From positions 43,365 to 107,364 of the forward strand of contig CAYNEI010000003.1 of the NCBI GenBank assembly GCA_964396185.1: DNA of 64,000 nt. The letters are read 5' to 3'. The notes under the pieces were generated by a model. It did not search any database. It saw only the letters and a list, made by a program, of their open reading frames with translations, and was not told where the DNA came from. Positions 25,871-33,662 of the stretch are shown piece by piece. The position numbers were made by a program, and so were the translations under genes. This stretch comes from CAYNEI01 sp964396185. GTDB taxonomy: Archaea > Thermoplasmatota > SW-10-69-26. How positions within the stretch are numbered: position 1 is the stretch's first letter; each line of letters opens with the position of its first letter.

Positions 25871-26809
25871 TCAGGTGAGATGCTCGCCCCAGGTCCGGTT
25901 GAAGGCGTCCAGGACATCGCCGGGCTCGGTGGGCCCGAGCTCCAGGGCGAAGCGGTGGACCCTCTCGGCGGGCGTCACATCGAAGACGCGGTTGTCCACC
26001 GTGACCCCCGGGATGGGCTCGTCGATCACCTCGGTGGCCTCGCGCTCCTCGAGTACGACGTCGCGGCCCGTGGCAGCGGTGGGATCGATCTTGAAGCTCT
26101 CAGCGGCCACGATGAACGGCACGGCCTGGTGATGGCTGGCCAGGGAGAGCACGTTGGTGCCGATCTTGTTGATGACATCGCCGTTGGCCGCGATGGTGTC
26201 GCACCCGGTGATCACGGCATCGGCCTCCTCGAGGGCCAGGCCCATGGCGGCGTCCACCATGAAGCGCACGGGCACGCCAGCTTCTGCGAGCTGGCGGGCT
26301 GTGATGAGCCCCTGGCGCCAGGGTCGGGTCTCTAGCACGATGGCGTGCTCGAAGGGGCGTTGGGCGTGTCGGGCGGTGATGGCGGTGATGGCGGCCTGGC
26401 TGTTGCAGTGGGTCAGCACGACATCAGCGTCTTCGAGCAGCCGGGCCCCGATGCGGCCGACGCGCTCGCGGGCGCGAAGCGAGTCGTGGACGAACCGCTC
26501 GGCGCGCGCGTAGACCGCGTCCGGCCCGCGCTCCAGCCCGCCCATGGTGTATCTCAGCGCGTTGCGCAGCGAGACCGCGGTGGGTCGCGTGGCTTCCAGG
26601 GTCTTGGCGGCCTGGGTCAGCTCGTCGGCAGAGGCGCCGGCCCTGGCGGCTGCGCCCAGCGCTTGGACGGCGTGGCGGGCCAGCGCGGCCGCCCCGCGCA
26701 CGCGCATGCTCGCGATGTCCTCGGCGGCTTGCTCGACGGTGGGGGCCTCTCGGTCAGGCACACCCCTTGTGAGCCGTTCCTCTCGTATGGAGTTGTCCAC
26801 CAAGGACAC
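25871..26809 (-). CDS. Ribose-1,5-bisphosphate isomerase / eIF2B-like isomerase
   Basis: 312 residues, GTG start. VVLTHCNSQAA with the catalytic Cys, VLETRPWRQGLITARQLAEA, and VITGCDTIAANGDVINKIGT with the catalytic Asp are the motifs shared by ribose-1,5-bisphosphate isomerase, methylthioribose-1-phosphate isomerase and eIF2B subunits. The size of about 312 and the ETRPxxQG form fit the archaeal R15P isomerase of AMP salvage; Rubisco and AMP phosphorylase, its usual partners, are not in this window. It follows the membrane regulator after 17 bases, so they are probably one operon. Confidence 0.82.
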   Translation of the reverse strand: MSLVDNSIREERLTRGVPDREAPTVEQAAEDIASMRVRGAAALARHAVQALGAAARAGASADELTQAAKTLEATRPTAVSLRNALRYTMGGLERGPDAVYARAERFVHDSLRARERVGRIGARLLEDADVVLTHCNSQAAITAITARHAQRPFEHAIVLETRPWRQGLITARQLAEAGVPVRFMVDAAMGLALEEADAVITGCDTIAANGDVINKIGTNVLSLASHHQAVPFIVAAESFKIDPTAATGRDVVLEEREATEVIDEPIPGVTVDNRVFDVTPAERVHRFALELGPTEPGDVLDAFNRTWGEHLT

Positions 26810-26826
26810 GCGCCCTGGGGTAGCGC

Positions 26827-28371
26827 TTACGCGCTCGCGCCCTCAAGGGCCGCCTGGACGTCCGGATCGAGGGCGTCCTCGACGTCCTTCCAGGCCTCGC
26901 CGGGCGTGTAGTGGACCGTGCGGCCGCGGCGCTCGCGCTCGATGAGTTCGGCGTCGAGCAAGCGGTTGAGGTGCCAGTTGGCCAGGCTCGGGCTGATGTC
27001 GAGCTCCTCGCAGATGGCCGACTGGTTCAAGCCTGGCTTGCGCAGCACGAGGCGAGCGATGTCGTTGGTGGTCTCGTTCTGGAGCACGGAGAGCACCTCG
27101 CGCTGGCGGGCCATGAACCCAGCAGCGGGGAAGAAGCGGCGGTACCGGCCGCGGCGCTCGCTGTTCACGAAGCCGTTGCGTTCCAGCCGGCGCAGGTGGT
27201 AGACCGTGGTGCCCCAGCCCACGTCGGCCTCCTCGCTGAGACCGTGGGCGTGGATGCCAGGGTTGTCCTGGATGAGCTCGTACAGGGTTTCGCGCACCTC
27301 GTTCTCGAAGAGCTCGTCCTTCTCGATGCGCGAGTACATGGGGAAGAGCAGGGCTGCACCGCCCCAGCTGAGCCGGGGCCAGTAGTACCCCACGGCCCCG
27401 ATGCTGGCCACAGCCGCAGCACCCACGCCGATGAGCAGCGTGTTGGAGAGCTCCTCCTCGGCCGGGTCCTCGGGGACGGCCACGGGCGCATCCGACTCGG
27501 TGATCTGGAACGTGCCCTCCTCCATGTCGACGTCCCGGATGGCGAACTCGGCATCCGAGAGGGTCATGGCACCGGGCGCCTGGCTCTCGTCCAGGCTGCC
27601 GTCCACGAGCACCAGCTCGGCTGAAGTGGCCTGGATGCCCACCGGCGGCCCGGAGAACAGCGCGCCCTCGCCGTCGCTGAGCGCGGAGCCCTGGCCGACG
27701 ATCTCGGCGTGGATGAGCGTGAGCACGCGGTAGGCGGGGAAGTCCGTGCCAGATTCCCAGCGCCAGCCGGTCTCGAAGCTCTGTTCCTCACCGTTGGACT
27801 CCCGGACCGTCACGCGGGTGTCCACGGTGCGCAGCTCCATGCCCCCGTCGAGGGTGGCATCCACGCCTTGCTCCGTGGCGGCCACGATGCCGGGCGGGGA
27901 GCTGGTGCGGGCGAAGCGCTGGGGGGCTTCCTGGTCCGAGGAGAAGGTGGCGGTGGTGCCACCATCCAAGCCGAGCTCGACGCTCTCGCTGGCGAACGCG
28001 ATGGTCCCGTCGGTGGCGTTGATCCAGGTGAAGCCGGCGCCCTGGTCGCCGTGGGCGATGGTGAGCATGCCACCGGCGATCTCGGGGCTCTTGAAGCTCG
28101 TGCTCGCCTCGCTCTCGATGCACGCGGCCTCGTTGCGCTCGAGGCACGGGACGCGCTTGGTCCAGATGTCCACGATCCCACTGATCGGTTGCACCCGGAC
28201 CGTGCCCTCCCCGTCTTGGAGGGCCAGGATGCTGCCGGGGGCGCCTAGCTCGGCGCCGGTGAGCATCATCTCGGCCTCAACGGTGGCGGTGGAGGTGGAG
28301 GCGGAGGCCGCCGACAACCCCGCGAAGGTCAAGGCGGCGGCGAGCGCGAACACGAGGGCACTTCGTTGCAC
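26827..28371 (-). CDS. Membrane-anchored double winged-helix regulator 1
   Basis: 514 residues. Residues 1-25 are a signal peptide (SALVFALAAALTFAGLSAA). A beta-rich ectodomain of about 280 residues follows, then membrane segments near 308-345 (TLLIGVGAAAVASIGAVGYY). The cytosolic C-terminus has two winged helices: about 355-420 (GIHAHGLSEEADVGWGTTVY, HLRRLERNGFVNSERRGRYR) and 425-500 (LNQSAICEELDISPSLANWH). This is a one-component sensor: an outside domain joined to DNA-binding domains. TTATATAG about 25 bases upstream makes it leaderless, and a phased 11-bp repeat array lies just behind that box, suggesting strong regulation. Confidence 0.82.
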   Translation of the reverse strand: MQRSALVFALAAALTFAGLSAASASTSTATVEAEMMLTGAELGAPGSILALQDGEGTVRVQPISGIVDIWTKRVPCLERNEAACIESEASTSFKSPEIAGGMLTIAHGDQGAGFTWINATDGTIAFASESVELGLDGGTTATFSSDQEAPQRFARTSSPPGIVAATEQGVDATLDGGMELRTVDTRVTVRESNGEEQSFETGWRWESGTDFPAYRVLTLIHAEIVGQGSALSDGEGALFSGPPVGIQATSAELVLVDGSLDESQAPGAMTLSDAEFAIRDVDMEEGTFQITESDAPVAVPEDPAEEELSNTLLIGVGAAAVASIGAVGYYWPRLSWGGAALLFPMYSRIEKDELFENEVRETLYELIQDNPGIHAHGLSEEADVGWGTTVYHLRRLERNGFVNSERRGRYRRFFPAAGFMARQREVLSVLQNETTNDIARLVLRKPGLNQSAICEELDISPSLANWHLNRLLDAELIERERRGRTVHYTPGEAWKDVEDALDPDVQAALEGASA

Positions 28372-28390
28372 GTGCTTCGAGCCCGCGGGT

Positions 28391-28400
28391 GGCTATATAA
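28391..28400 (-). promoter_or_regulatory. TATA box of membrane regulator 1
   Basis: TTATATAGCC on the minus strand, centred about 25 bases before the ATG at 28371. Confidence 0.65.
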
Positions 28401-28416
28401 CCCTTGTTCCCACGGT

Positions 28417-28488
28417 GTTGAAACGAACAAGGCTCGTTGAAACGTCGTTGAAGGTTCGTTGAAACGTGGTTGAAGCGTCGTTGAAACG
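28417..28488. repeat. Phased 11-bp GTTGAAACG operator array
   Basis: GTTGAAACG or a one- or two-base variant (GTTGAAGGT, GTTGAAGCG) starts at 28417, 28436, 28447, 28458, 28469 and 28480. The last five are spaced exactly 11 bp, close to one helical turn, so a bound protein would contact one face of the DNA. The array fills the space between two divergent TATA boxes (28391-28400 minus; 28503-28512 plus), so it could control both the membrane regulator and the TraB-like gene. Confidence 0.7.
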
Positions 28489-28502
28489 TCCCTCTCCTGA
28501 AA

Positions 28503-28512
28503 GACTTATCAG
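28503..28512 (+). promoter_or_regulatory. TATA box of the TraB-like gene
   Basis: GACTTATCAG, centred about 27 bases before the GTG at 28535, giving a leaderless transcript. Confidence 0.5.
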
Positions 28513-28534
28513 GAGAGCGCGGCTCATCGCCGGT

Positions 28535-29167
28535 GTGGAGACCATCCGGATCGACGACGGTGGGGCCACCCTACACCTGCTTGGGGTCTGCCAGGGGCTT
28601 GCCGGCGAGGCGACAGCGGTGGTGGAGGCCCTCGAGGAGCTTCAGCCCAACGTGGTTGCCCTAGCCCTGGATCCGGAGCTTGCCCCTCAGATCGGCGAGC
28701 TGGCCCCCTCGGATGGCCTCAGCGGTGAAGATGCTGCCTACGCGGAGGGCTTGAGCCGCTGGGGCGAGGTCATGCTCCCCCCGCCGGAGTTCCGGGCGGC
28801 CATCCACGTGGCCGAGCAGCTCGGCGCTGAGGTGGTGGGCGTGGACATGACCGAGGAGCGCTACCTGGACCACTACACCGACACGGTGGGGGTCTGGGAT
28901 CTCACCAAGCGCGCCGTGCGGTCGCGGTGGCTAGGGGTGCGCCCGATCAAGGCCGGTGACCCCAGCGCGTACTGTCGCGCCTTCGATGCCCGGTTGAACG
29001 GCGGGTCCTTCCAAGTCGTCGAGCGCCAGCGGGAAGGGGTCATGGCTGACCGCCTCGCGGAGCTCGCGCAAGGAGGGACCATCAGCTACGTCGTCGAGGT
29101 CCAACGCCTGGACGGCGTCACTCAGGCGCTTCGTCAGCGTCTGGATCGGCCTGGCGAGGACCGCTGA
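28535..29167 (+). CDS. TraB-like domain protein
   Basis: 210 residues from the GTG at 28535. TLHLLGVCQGLAGEATAVVE and ELQPNVVALALDPELAPQIG resemble the opening of TraB-family proteins (hydrophobic strand-G, then a helix and a P-x-x-V-A-L-E-like strand), but the usual G-x-x-H is replaced and the final Glu by Asp. GAEVVGVDMTEERYLDHY follows. No membrane segments, unlike many TraB proteins, and it is short. The assignment is therefore weak; function unknown. It is divergent from membrane regulator 1 across the 11-bp repeat array. Confidence 0.4.
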   Translation: METIRIDDGGATLHLLGVCQGLAGEATAVVEALEELQPNVVALALDPELAPQIGELAPSDGLSGEDAAYAEGLSRWGEVMLPPPEFRAAIHVAEQLGAEVVGVDMTEERYLDHYTDTVGVWDLTKRAVRSRWLGVRPIKAGDPSAYCRAFDARLNGGSFQVVERQREGVMADRLAELAQGGTISYVVEVQRLDGVTQALRQRLDRPGEDR

Positions 29168-29309
29168 GATCGATGGTCCCGAAGCGGATCGGCGGATCCT
29201 GGGCCGGTCTGGATCGGCAAGCGCCCACGCGGGCGCCCTCCATGACGGTGATGATCCGCTCGATGAGCTCAGCGTCGGATTCGAGATCGCCTGCCACGAA
29301 CACAACCAT
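29118..29309 (-). CDS. Possible small protein overlapping the TraB-like gene end
   Basis: 63 residues, MVVFVAGDLESDAELIERII and TVMEGARVGACRSRPAQD. The first half has a believable strand-helix pattern. A minus-strand box CTTAACA (about 29327-29333) is about 22-25 bases before the ATG at 29309. Against it: it overlaps the end of the plus-strand gene by 50 bases and the second half is low-complexity. No family recognised. Confidence 0.35.
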   Translation of the reverse strand: MVVFVAGDLESDAELIERIITVMEGARVGACRSRPAQDPPIRFGTIDLSGPRQADPDADEAPE

Positions 29310-29746
29310 TGCTCGCATCTACCCTGTTAAGAAGGGTTGTGGATGCACGCATGAACCAATGGGCCCATCGGCCGGGTCCCCCGCTCCCCCGGCGGCCCTG
29401 AGGCCACCGTCAAGGGGAGAGGAAGGGAGAACGCCAGTGCGTCCCCGTTGTGATCGAGCGGTCACTCAAGCACCACGGCACGAAGAAGGCGCCAAGGCAC
29501 GAAAAAGGCACGAAGCCGCGCTAGGAGGGGAACGTGTCCTTCCCCTCCGCGCCTTGGTTGAGCGCTTGCTGGCTTCGTGGTTGAGCGATCACGAAGGCAT
29601 GATCCGCCCGGGGCCCCCTGGGCGCAAAGGGCCCTTGTCCCGTGGTCCCATGGAGCGTCTCGTTCCATGCTCACATCCAAGTCCTTCATATAGCCGGGTC
29701 GATGAGCGTACACCTGGAGAAGACCGAGTGGGTCAGAGGGAGACCC
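29310..29746. other. Gene-poor stretch with repeat locus E
   Basis: Contains repeat locus E (29465-29585) and the box TCATATAGC at about 29686-29694 that probably serves the membrane regulator gene starting at 29747. No reading frame here looks like a protein. Confidence 0.5.
29465..29585. repeat. Inverted CACGAAG-type repeat locus E
   Basis: Left part CTCAAGCACCACGGCACGAA (29465-29484) followed by GCGCCAAGGCACG and AAAGGCACGAAGCC; right part GCGCCTTGGTTGAG (29550-29563) and GGCTTCGTGGTTGAG (29571-29585). The arms are imperfect inverted copies facing each other, the same layout as loci A-D. Confidence 0.5.
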
Positions 29747-30643
29747 ATGCACCTGCTCTGGATGATCACGATCCTACCCATGTTGACCGTCCCCGGCATC
29801 GGGGACCCTGTGGACGTGGACACCTCCGAGACCCCGTTGGTGGACGGGTCCGAGGTCGTCGACGCCCAGGCCGAAGCCCATGCCCGAGCCGGTGGCATCG
29901 ACGTCAACCTCTCCACCGACGACCTCCACGTGTTCGTCTCCACCTCCTTACCGGGCCCGGGCTTCTCGAAACCCCTGGATGCTGTCCAGGCAGGCCTCGA
30001 AGCGCCAGGCATCGGTGACGGGGAGAAGGAGACGTCCAGCGCGATCCCGTTCCCCATGCCCGAGCCCCGCGAGGCGGCCATCCCAGCCGGCTTGGCCGTG
30101 CTCGGCGCAGCTGCCCTGGCCGCGGCTCGCTGGCGCTACCTCGGACCGTGGCTCTTGGCACCGCTCTACAGCCGGATCAAGCGTGACGATCTGCTGGAGA
30201 ACGAGGTGCGCGCCAAGCTCCATGAGCTCATCACCGAGGAACCCGGCCTCTCGCTCCAGGAGCTCTGCGAGGGCTGCGGGGCTGGCTGGGGCAACACGGT
30301 CTACCACCTTCAGCGCCTCGAGCAAGCCGGCTTCGTGAAGAGCAAGAAGCAGGGCCACCACCGTCGCTTCTACAAGGTGGGCGAGGTGGACCAGCGCGAT
30401 GTCGAGGCCCTTGGCATGCTGCGCAACGAGACGCCGCAGAAGATCGCGCAGTTCGTGGTCGAGCGGCCGGGCTGCATCCAGAAGGACGTGTGCGAGGCTT
30501 TGGACATCAGCCCGAGCTTGGCGCACAAGTACCTCAAGCGCCTTGAGGAGCAGCAGCTCGTCAGCGCCGAGCGGGAGTGGCGCTCCAAGCACTACACCCC
30601 GGACGAGCGGTTGAGCCAGCTCGTCCAGCAAGCCGCCGCGTAG
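29747..30643 (+). CDS. Membrane-anchored double winged-helix regulator 2
   Basis: 298 residues from the ATG at 29747, which has AGGGAG four bases upstream; a longer start at 29702 is too close to the TATA box. Residues 1-15 are a short hydrophobic leader, then about 90 residues outside, a membrane helix near 116-135 (AIPAGLAVLGAAALAAARW), and two winged helices: GLSLQELCEGCGAGWGNTVY with HLQRLEQAGFVKSKKQGHHR, then CIQKDVCEALDISPSLAHKY. The DNA-binding half is clearly homologous to regulator 1 (GWG-TVYHL-RLE--GFV in both) but the outside domain is much smaller, so it likely senses something else. Confidence 0.8.
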   Translation: MHLLWMITILPMLTVPGIGDPVDVDTSETPLVDGSEVVDAQAEAHARAGGIDVNLSTDDLHVFVSTSLPGPGFSKPLDAVQAGLEAPGIGDGEKETSSAIPFPMPEPREAAIPAGLAVLGAAALAAARWRYLGPWLLAPLYSRIKRDDLLENEVRAKLHELITEEPGLSLQELCEGCGAGWGNTVYHLQRLEQAGFVKSKKQGHHRRFYKVGEVDQRDVEALGMLRNETPQKIAQFVVERPGCIQKDVCEALDISPSLAHKYLKRLEEQQLVSAEREWRSKHYTPDERLSQLVQQAAA

Positions 30644-30664
30644 TCACCACCCGGGTCCGGCGGC

Positions 30665-32896
30665 TTGGCCGCACGCGCGGAGGCTGCGGATGCTCCCCAG
30701 GCCGAAGGGTTCCTGAACCCCGAGCCCCCATCCGGGCTCGTGGCCCCAAGCCCTCCACCCCGATCCAGCACCGTGCGAGCGGGGCGCCTGGACACCGGAG
30801 CCGTGGCTCCCGCTTGGCTCTGGGCTGGCGCGGCCGCCCTCGTGGTCCTCTTGATCGCGGGCGGGGCCTGGCTCGGCGCTGATCTTGATGCCGACGGGCT
30901 CTCGAGCTGGGAGGAGATCGGTCTCGGGACCGACCCAGCCAGCGGCGACACGGACGGGGACGGGCTCTCGGATGGATGGGAGCACCAGGCAGGCCTCTCG
31001 CCGCTGGCGCGTGACAGCGATGGCGACGGCTTGGCCGATGGGCGCGAGCTCTCTCTGGGCACCGATCCCCTATCGCCGGACTCAGACGGGGACGGCCTCT
31101 CCGACCGGTTCGAGCTCGATGCCGGCACGGATCCCAGCCACCCGGACACGGACCGCGACGGTGTGCCCGATCCCCTGGAGGATCGCTTAGGCACGGACCC
31201 CGTGGACCCTGACACCGATGGGGATGGCGTGCCCGACGGCGATGAGCTGGGCTTGCATGCTGACCCGCTCTCCCAGGACACCGACGCCGACACGCTGCTG
31301 GACGGCGAGGAGGCCGCCCTGGGAAGTGATGTGGACTGCGACGGGGACGGGCGCCACCCCATCCGGGAGAGCGACGACGACGCCGATGGGCTCCGCGATG
31401 CCGAGGAGGCGCCCGAGCATCGCTGCGATCCGGACGTGGATGGCGACGGCGTGCTGGACGGGCACGAAGGGCACCCATCCTGCATCCTGCTCGTCGACTG
31501 CGACGGCGACGGCTTGCCCGACGGCGAGGAGGTGGCCCACGGGTTCGATGCCCTCGACCCAGACACGTTCGGGGCCGGCTTGGTGGACAGCGTGGTCCAG
31601 GTCTTCCAGGCCGGCGGCCAAGACGCCAGCGCGGATGACGACGGGGATGGCATCCCGGACGGCTGGGAGGGATCCACGGGCCTGATCGACTGGGGGCCCT
31701 ACGAACCCCGTCCAGGACAACAGGACCTGCTGCTCGAGTTCATCCGCGTGGAAGGCCCCGATTCCTCACGCGTAGGACCCGGCTCGATGGCCACGGCCTA
31801 CCGCAAGGTCGAAGCCTTCCTGGAGAACCAAGGGGGCCTGGCGGTCCACTGGGTGGAGACCCGCATCGAGCTCGAGGAGGAGATCCGGCCTCCCCTGATC
31901 CCGTCGTCGGGCACGGAGTACTACGAGGACGTGCTCCACCGCTCAGCCCACGCCACGAACCCGTACGTGACCAGCGTGGTCATGAACCCGCAGCACGACA
32001 TGCGCGAGATCGTCCACCAGGGCGTGGCTCCCATCCGGGGTATGCTGGCCGCGGTGGACTACGGCGCCCACAGCGAGGTGGACTTCGAGGTGGACAACCA
32101 GACCATCACCATCAGCCCGCTGTTGGAGAGCCTGATCGAGGCCGATCGGGGCGACGTGCTCACCCGGTCCGGCTACGAGGACTTCGGCCACACCGGACGC
32201 GACGAGATGTTCGTGAGCGCGGACGACTGGACGCTTCGTTGGGGGCCGTTCTGGTTCACCACCTCGCCCACCTTCAGCCGCGAGGGCCAGGGCGAGGTGC
32301 GCTTCGCCCGCCAGGGCGCCTTCGTGGACCACGATGAGCTGGCCGACACCATCGCCCACGAGCTCGGCCACACGCTGGGCCTGTGTCACACCCACCTGGC
32401 CTCCTGCCAGGCCAACCTGACCGCCGAGGACCGCGAGCTGGTCGGGGTGTCCACCATGGACCCACGGCGACAGAGCAGCGATCTGGCGCTGCTGGACAGC
32501 GAGTGGGACCAGCTCACCACGTACCTCGGCTGCCCACCCCAGGCCCCGGTCCGCCTGGTGGCCGAGGGTGCCAACGCCTCGACCCTCATCACGAACAAGT
32601 ACGCCGTGACCCTGGAGACCGTGCTGGATGTGCGTGTGCGCGACTGCCAGGACCTGCTCCCCCTCCCACGGCTGCTGGACCCGGACCCTAGTCCAGCCAC
32701 GTTCGATCCAGGCTACAACCTCACCGATGCCGACATCGATGCTGCCGGGGAGCCCTACGTCGCCGCCGCCTCGCTCCAAGCCCCTGAACCAGGCCCTGCA
32801 GGCCCTGGGAACACATGGCTCTACGCCCTCGCAGCCACGGCCCTGGCCGGCGTGGCTGGCGCGTTCTCGTACCGCCACCGCGCGGGCCAGCGCTAA
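30665..32896 (+). CDS. Membrane-bound metzincin protease with thrombospondin type 3-like calcium repeats
   Basis: 743 residues from a TTG. A membrane segment at about 52-70 (LWAGAAALVVLLIAGGAWLG) is followed by about ten DxDxDG calcium loops (DTDGDGLSDGWE, DSDGDGLADG, DSDGDGLSDRFE and so on) to about residue 340. The catalytic part has HELGHTLGLCH near residue 565, a HExxHxxGxxH zinc site, followed by a Met-turn-like STMDPRRQ, so a metzincin. A C-terminal hydrophobic helix (LYALAATALAGVAGAFSY) ends in a basic tail, as for an anchor. It follows membrane regulator 2 after 21 bases and may be its target. Confidence 0.82.
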   Translation: MAARAEAADAPQAEGFLNPEPPSGLVAPSPPPRSSTVRAGRLDTGAVAPAWLWAGAAALVVLLIAGGAWLGADLDADGLSSWEEIGLGTDPASGDTDGDGLSDGWEHQAGLSPLARDSDGDGLADGRELSLGTDPLSPDSDGDGLSDRFELDAGTDPSHPDTDRDGVPDPLEDRLGTDPVDPDTDGDGVPDGDELGLHADPLSQDTDADTLLDGEEAALGSDVDCDGDGRHPIRESDDDADGLRDAEEAPEHRCDPDVDGDGVLDGHEGHPSCILLVDCDGDGLPDGEEVAHGFDALDPDTFGAGLVDSVVQVFQAGGQDASADDDGDGIPDGWEGSTGLIDWGPYEPRPGQQDLLLEFIRVEGPDSSRVGPGSMATAYRKVEAFLENQGGLAVHWVETRIELEEEIRPPLIPSSGTEYYEDVLHRSAHATNPYVTSVVMNPQHDMREIVHQGVAPIRGMLAAVDYGAHSEVDFEVDNQTITISPLLESLIEADRGDVLTRSGYEDFGHTGRDEMFVSADDWTLRWGPFWFTTSPTFSREGQGEVRFARQGAFVDHDELADTIAHELGHTLGLCHTHLASCQANLTAEDRELVGVSTMDPRRQSSDLALLDSEWDQLTTYLGCPPQAPVRLVAEGANASTLITNKYAVTLETVLDVRVRDCQDLLPLPRLLDPDPSPATFDPGYNLTDADIDAAGEPYVAAASLQAPEPGPAGPGNTWLYALAATALAGVAGAFSYRHRAGQR

Positions 32897-33001
32897 CCAG
32901 GCAGGGATCCCGTTGTCTTGCTGACCCTTGGTTCCCCTTGGTTCCCCTCGGCGTCCCCTTCGTGGCCCTTGGTGTCTCTTGGTGCGCTTCGTGGTCCTCG
33001 G

Positions 33002-33490
33002 TTAGGTTGCGCCGAGATGCCGGGAGATCGCCTCCAGCGCCTCGGCCACCGTGGCGCACGCCGTCACCGGGCCCACGCGCTCAGCCGGCAGCTGCTCAGG
33101 TGACCAGGCCACCGCGACCACAGGTTTGCCTGCCTTGAGGGCAAGGGCCAACTCGGAGAGGGTGCCTGGTCCGCCAGGGAGCACGACGACGACATCGCTG
33201 GATGCGACGTTGATGGCGTTGCGCGCGTCCCCCATGCCGGTGAAGATGGCCACGTCGAGATCCTCGCTCACGCCTGGATCCTGGGTGGCCTGGGGGAGCA
33301 CACCCACCACGAGCCCACCGGCCTCGTGGGCACCGCGAGCCGATGCCGCCATCACGCCGGCCGACCGGCCCCCGTTAAGAAGCACCCACCCACGCTCAGC
33401 GATGCCCCCTCCAAGCGCCTCGGCCATGGCTGCGACTTCGGTGGAGACCTCTGAGCCGCCCATGACGCCGACGACGGGCTTGCGGGCCAT
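33002..33490 (-). CDS. SLOG/LOG-family protein (TIGR00725 type)
   Basis: 162 residues from the ATG at 33490. KPVVGVMGGSEVSTEV opens a Rossmann-like fold; LNGGRSAGVMAASARGAHEA and VVLPGGPGTLSELALALKAG are the GGxxxGxM and PGGxGTxxE motifs of LOG-like nucleotide-binding proteins. In cytokinin LOG enzymes these residues hydrolyse nucleotide monophosphates; this short branch is mostly uncharacterised and may instead bind a nucleotide signal. It is divergent from the asparaginase gene across repeat locus C. Confidence 0.85.
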   Translation of the reverse strand: MARKPVVGVMGGSEVSTEVAAMAEALGGGIAERGWVLLNGGRSAGVMAASARGAHEAGGLVVGVLPQATQDPGVSEDLDVAIFTGMGDARNAINVASSDVVVVLPGGPGTLSELALALKAGKPVVAVAWSPEQLPAERVGPVTACATVAEALEAISRHLGAT

Positions 33491-33507
33491 GAGCTCTGGA
33501 GACCCTC

Positions 33508-33629
33508 TCACCACAAAGACGCAACGGACACAACGACAAGCAAAGGATGGCTCATCTCCGCATCCTCCAGGGGGTGTTGTTCCCGTTGTTCCCGTCGTGT
33601 CCGTTGTGTCCGTTGTGGCGTTGTGGTGA
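33508..33629. repeat. Inverted CACAACG-type repeat locus C
   Basis: Left end TCACCACAAAGACGCAACG (33508-33526) then GACACAACGACA; right end TGTCCGTTGTGTCCGTTGTG and GCGTTGTGGTGA (to 33629). The ends are inverted copies; the left end shares CTCTCACCACAA with locus A. It occupies the divergent promoter region of the LOG-like and asparaginase genes. Confidence 0.7.
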
Positions 33630-33662
33630 ACCCGTCGCCAACGCCTATACGCAAGGTCGTGG

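Noticed and set aside
28417..28488. CRISPR-like array
   Set aside because: Repeats are only 9-11 bases with two-base spacers; no CRISPR repeats or cas genes are present in the window.
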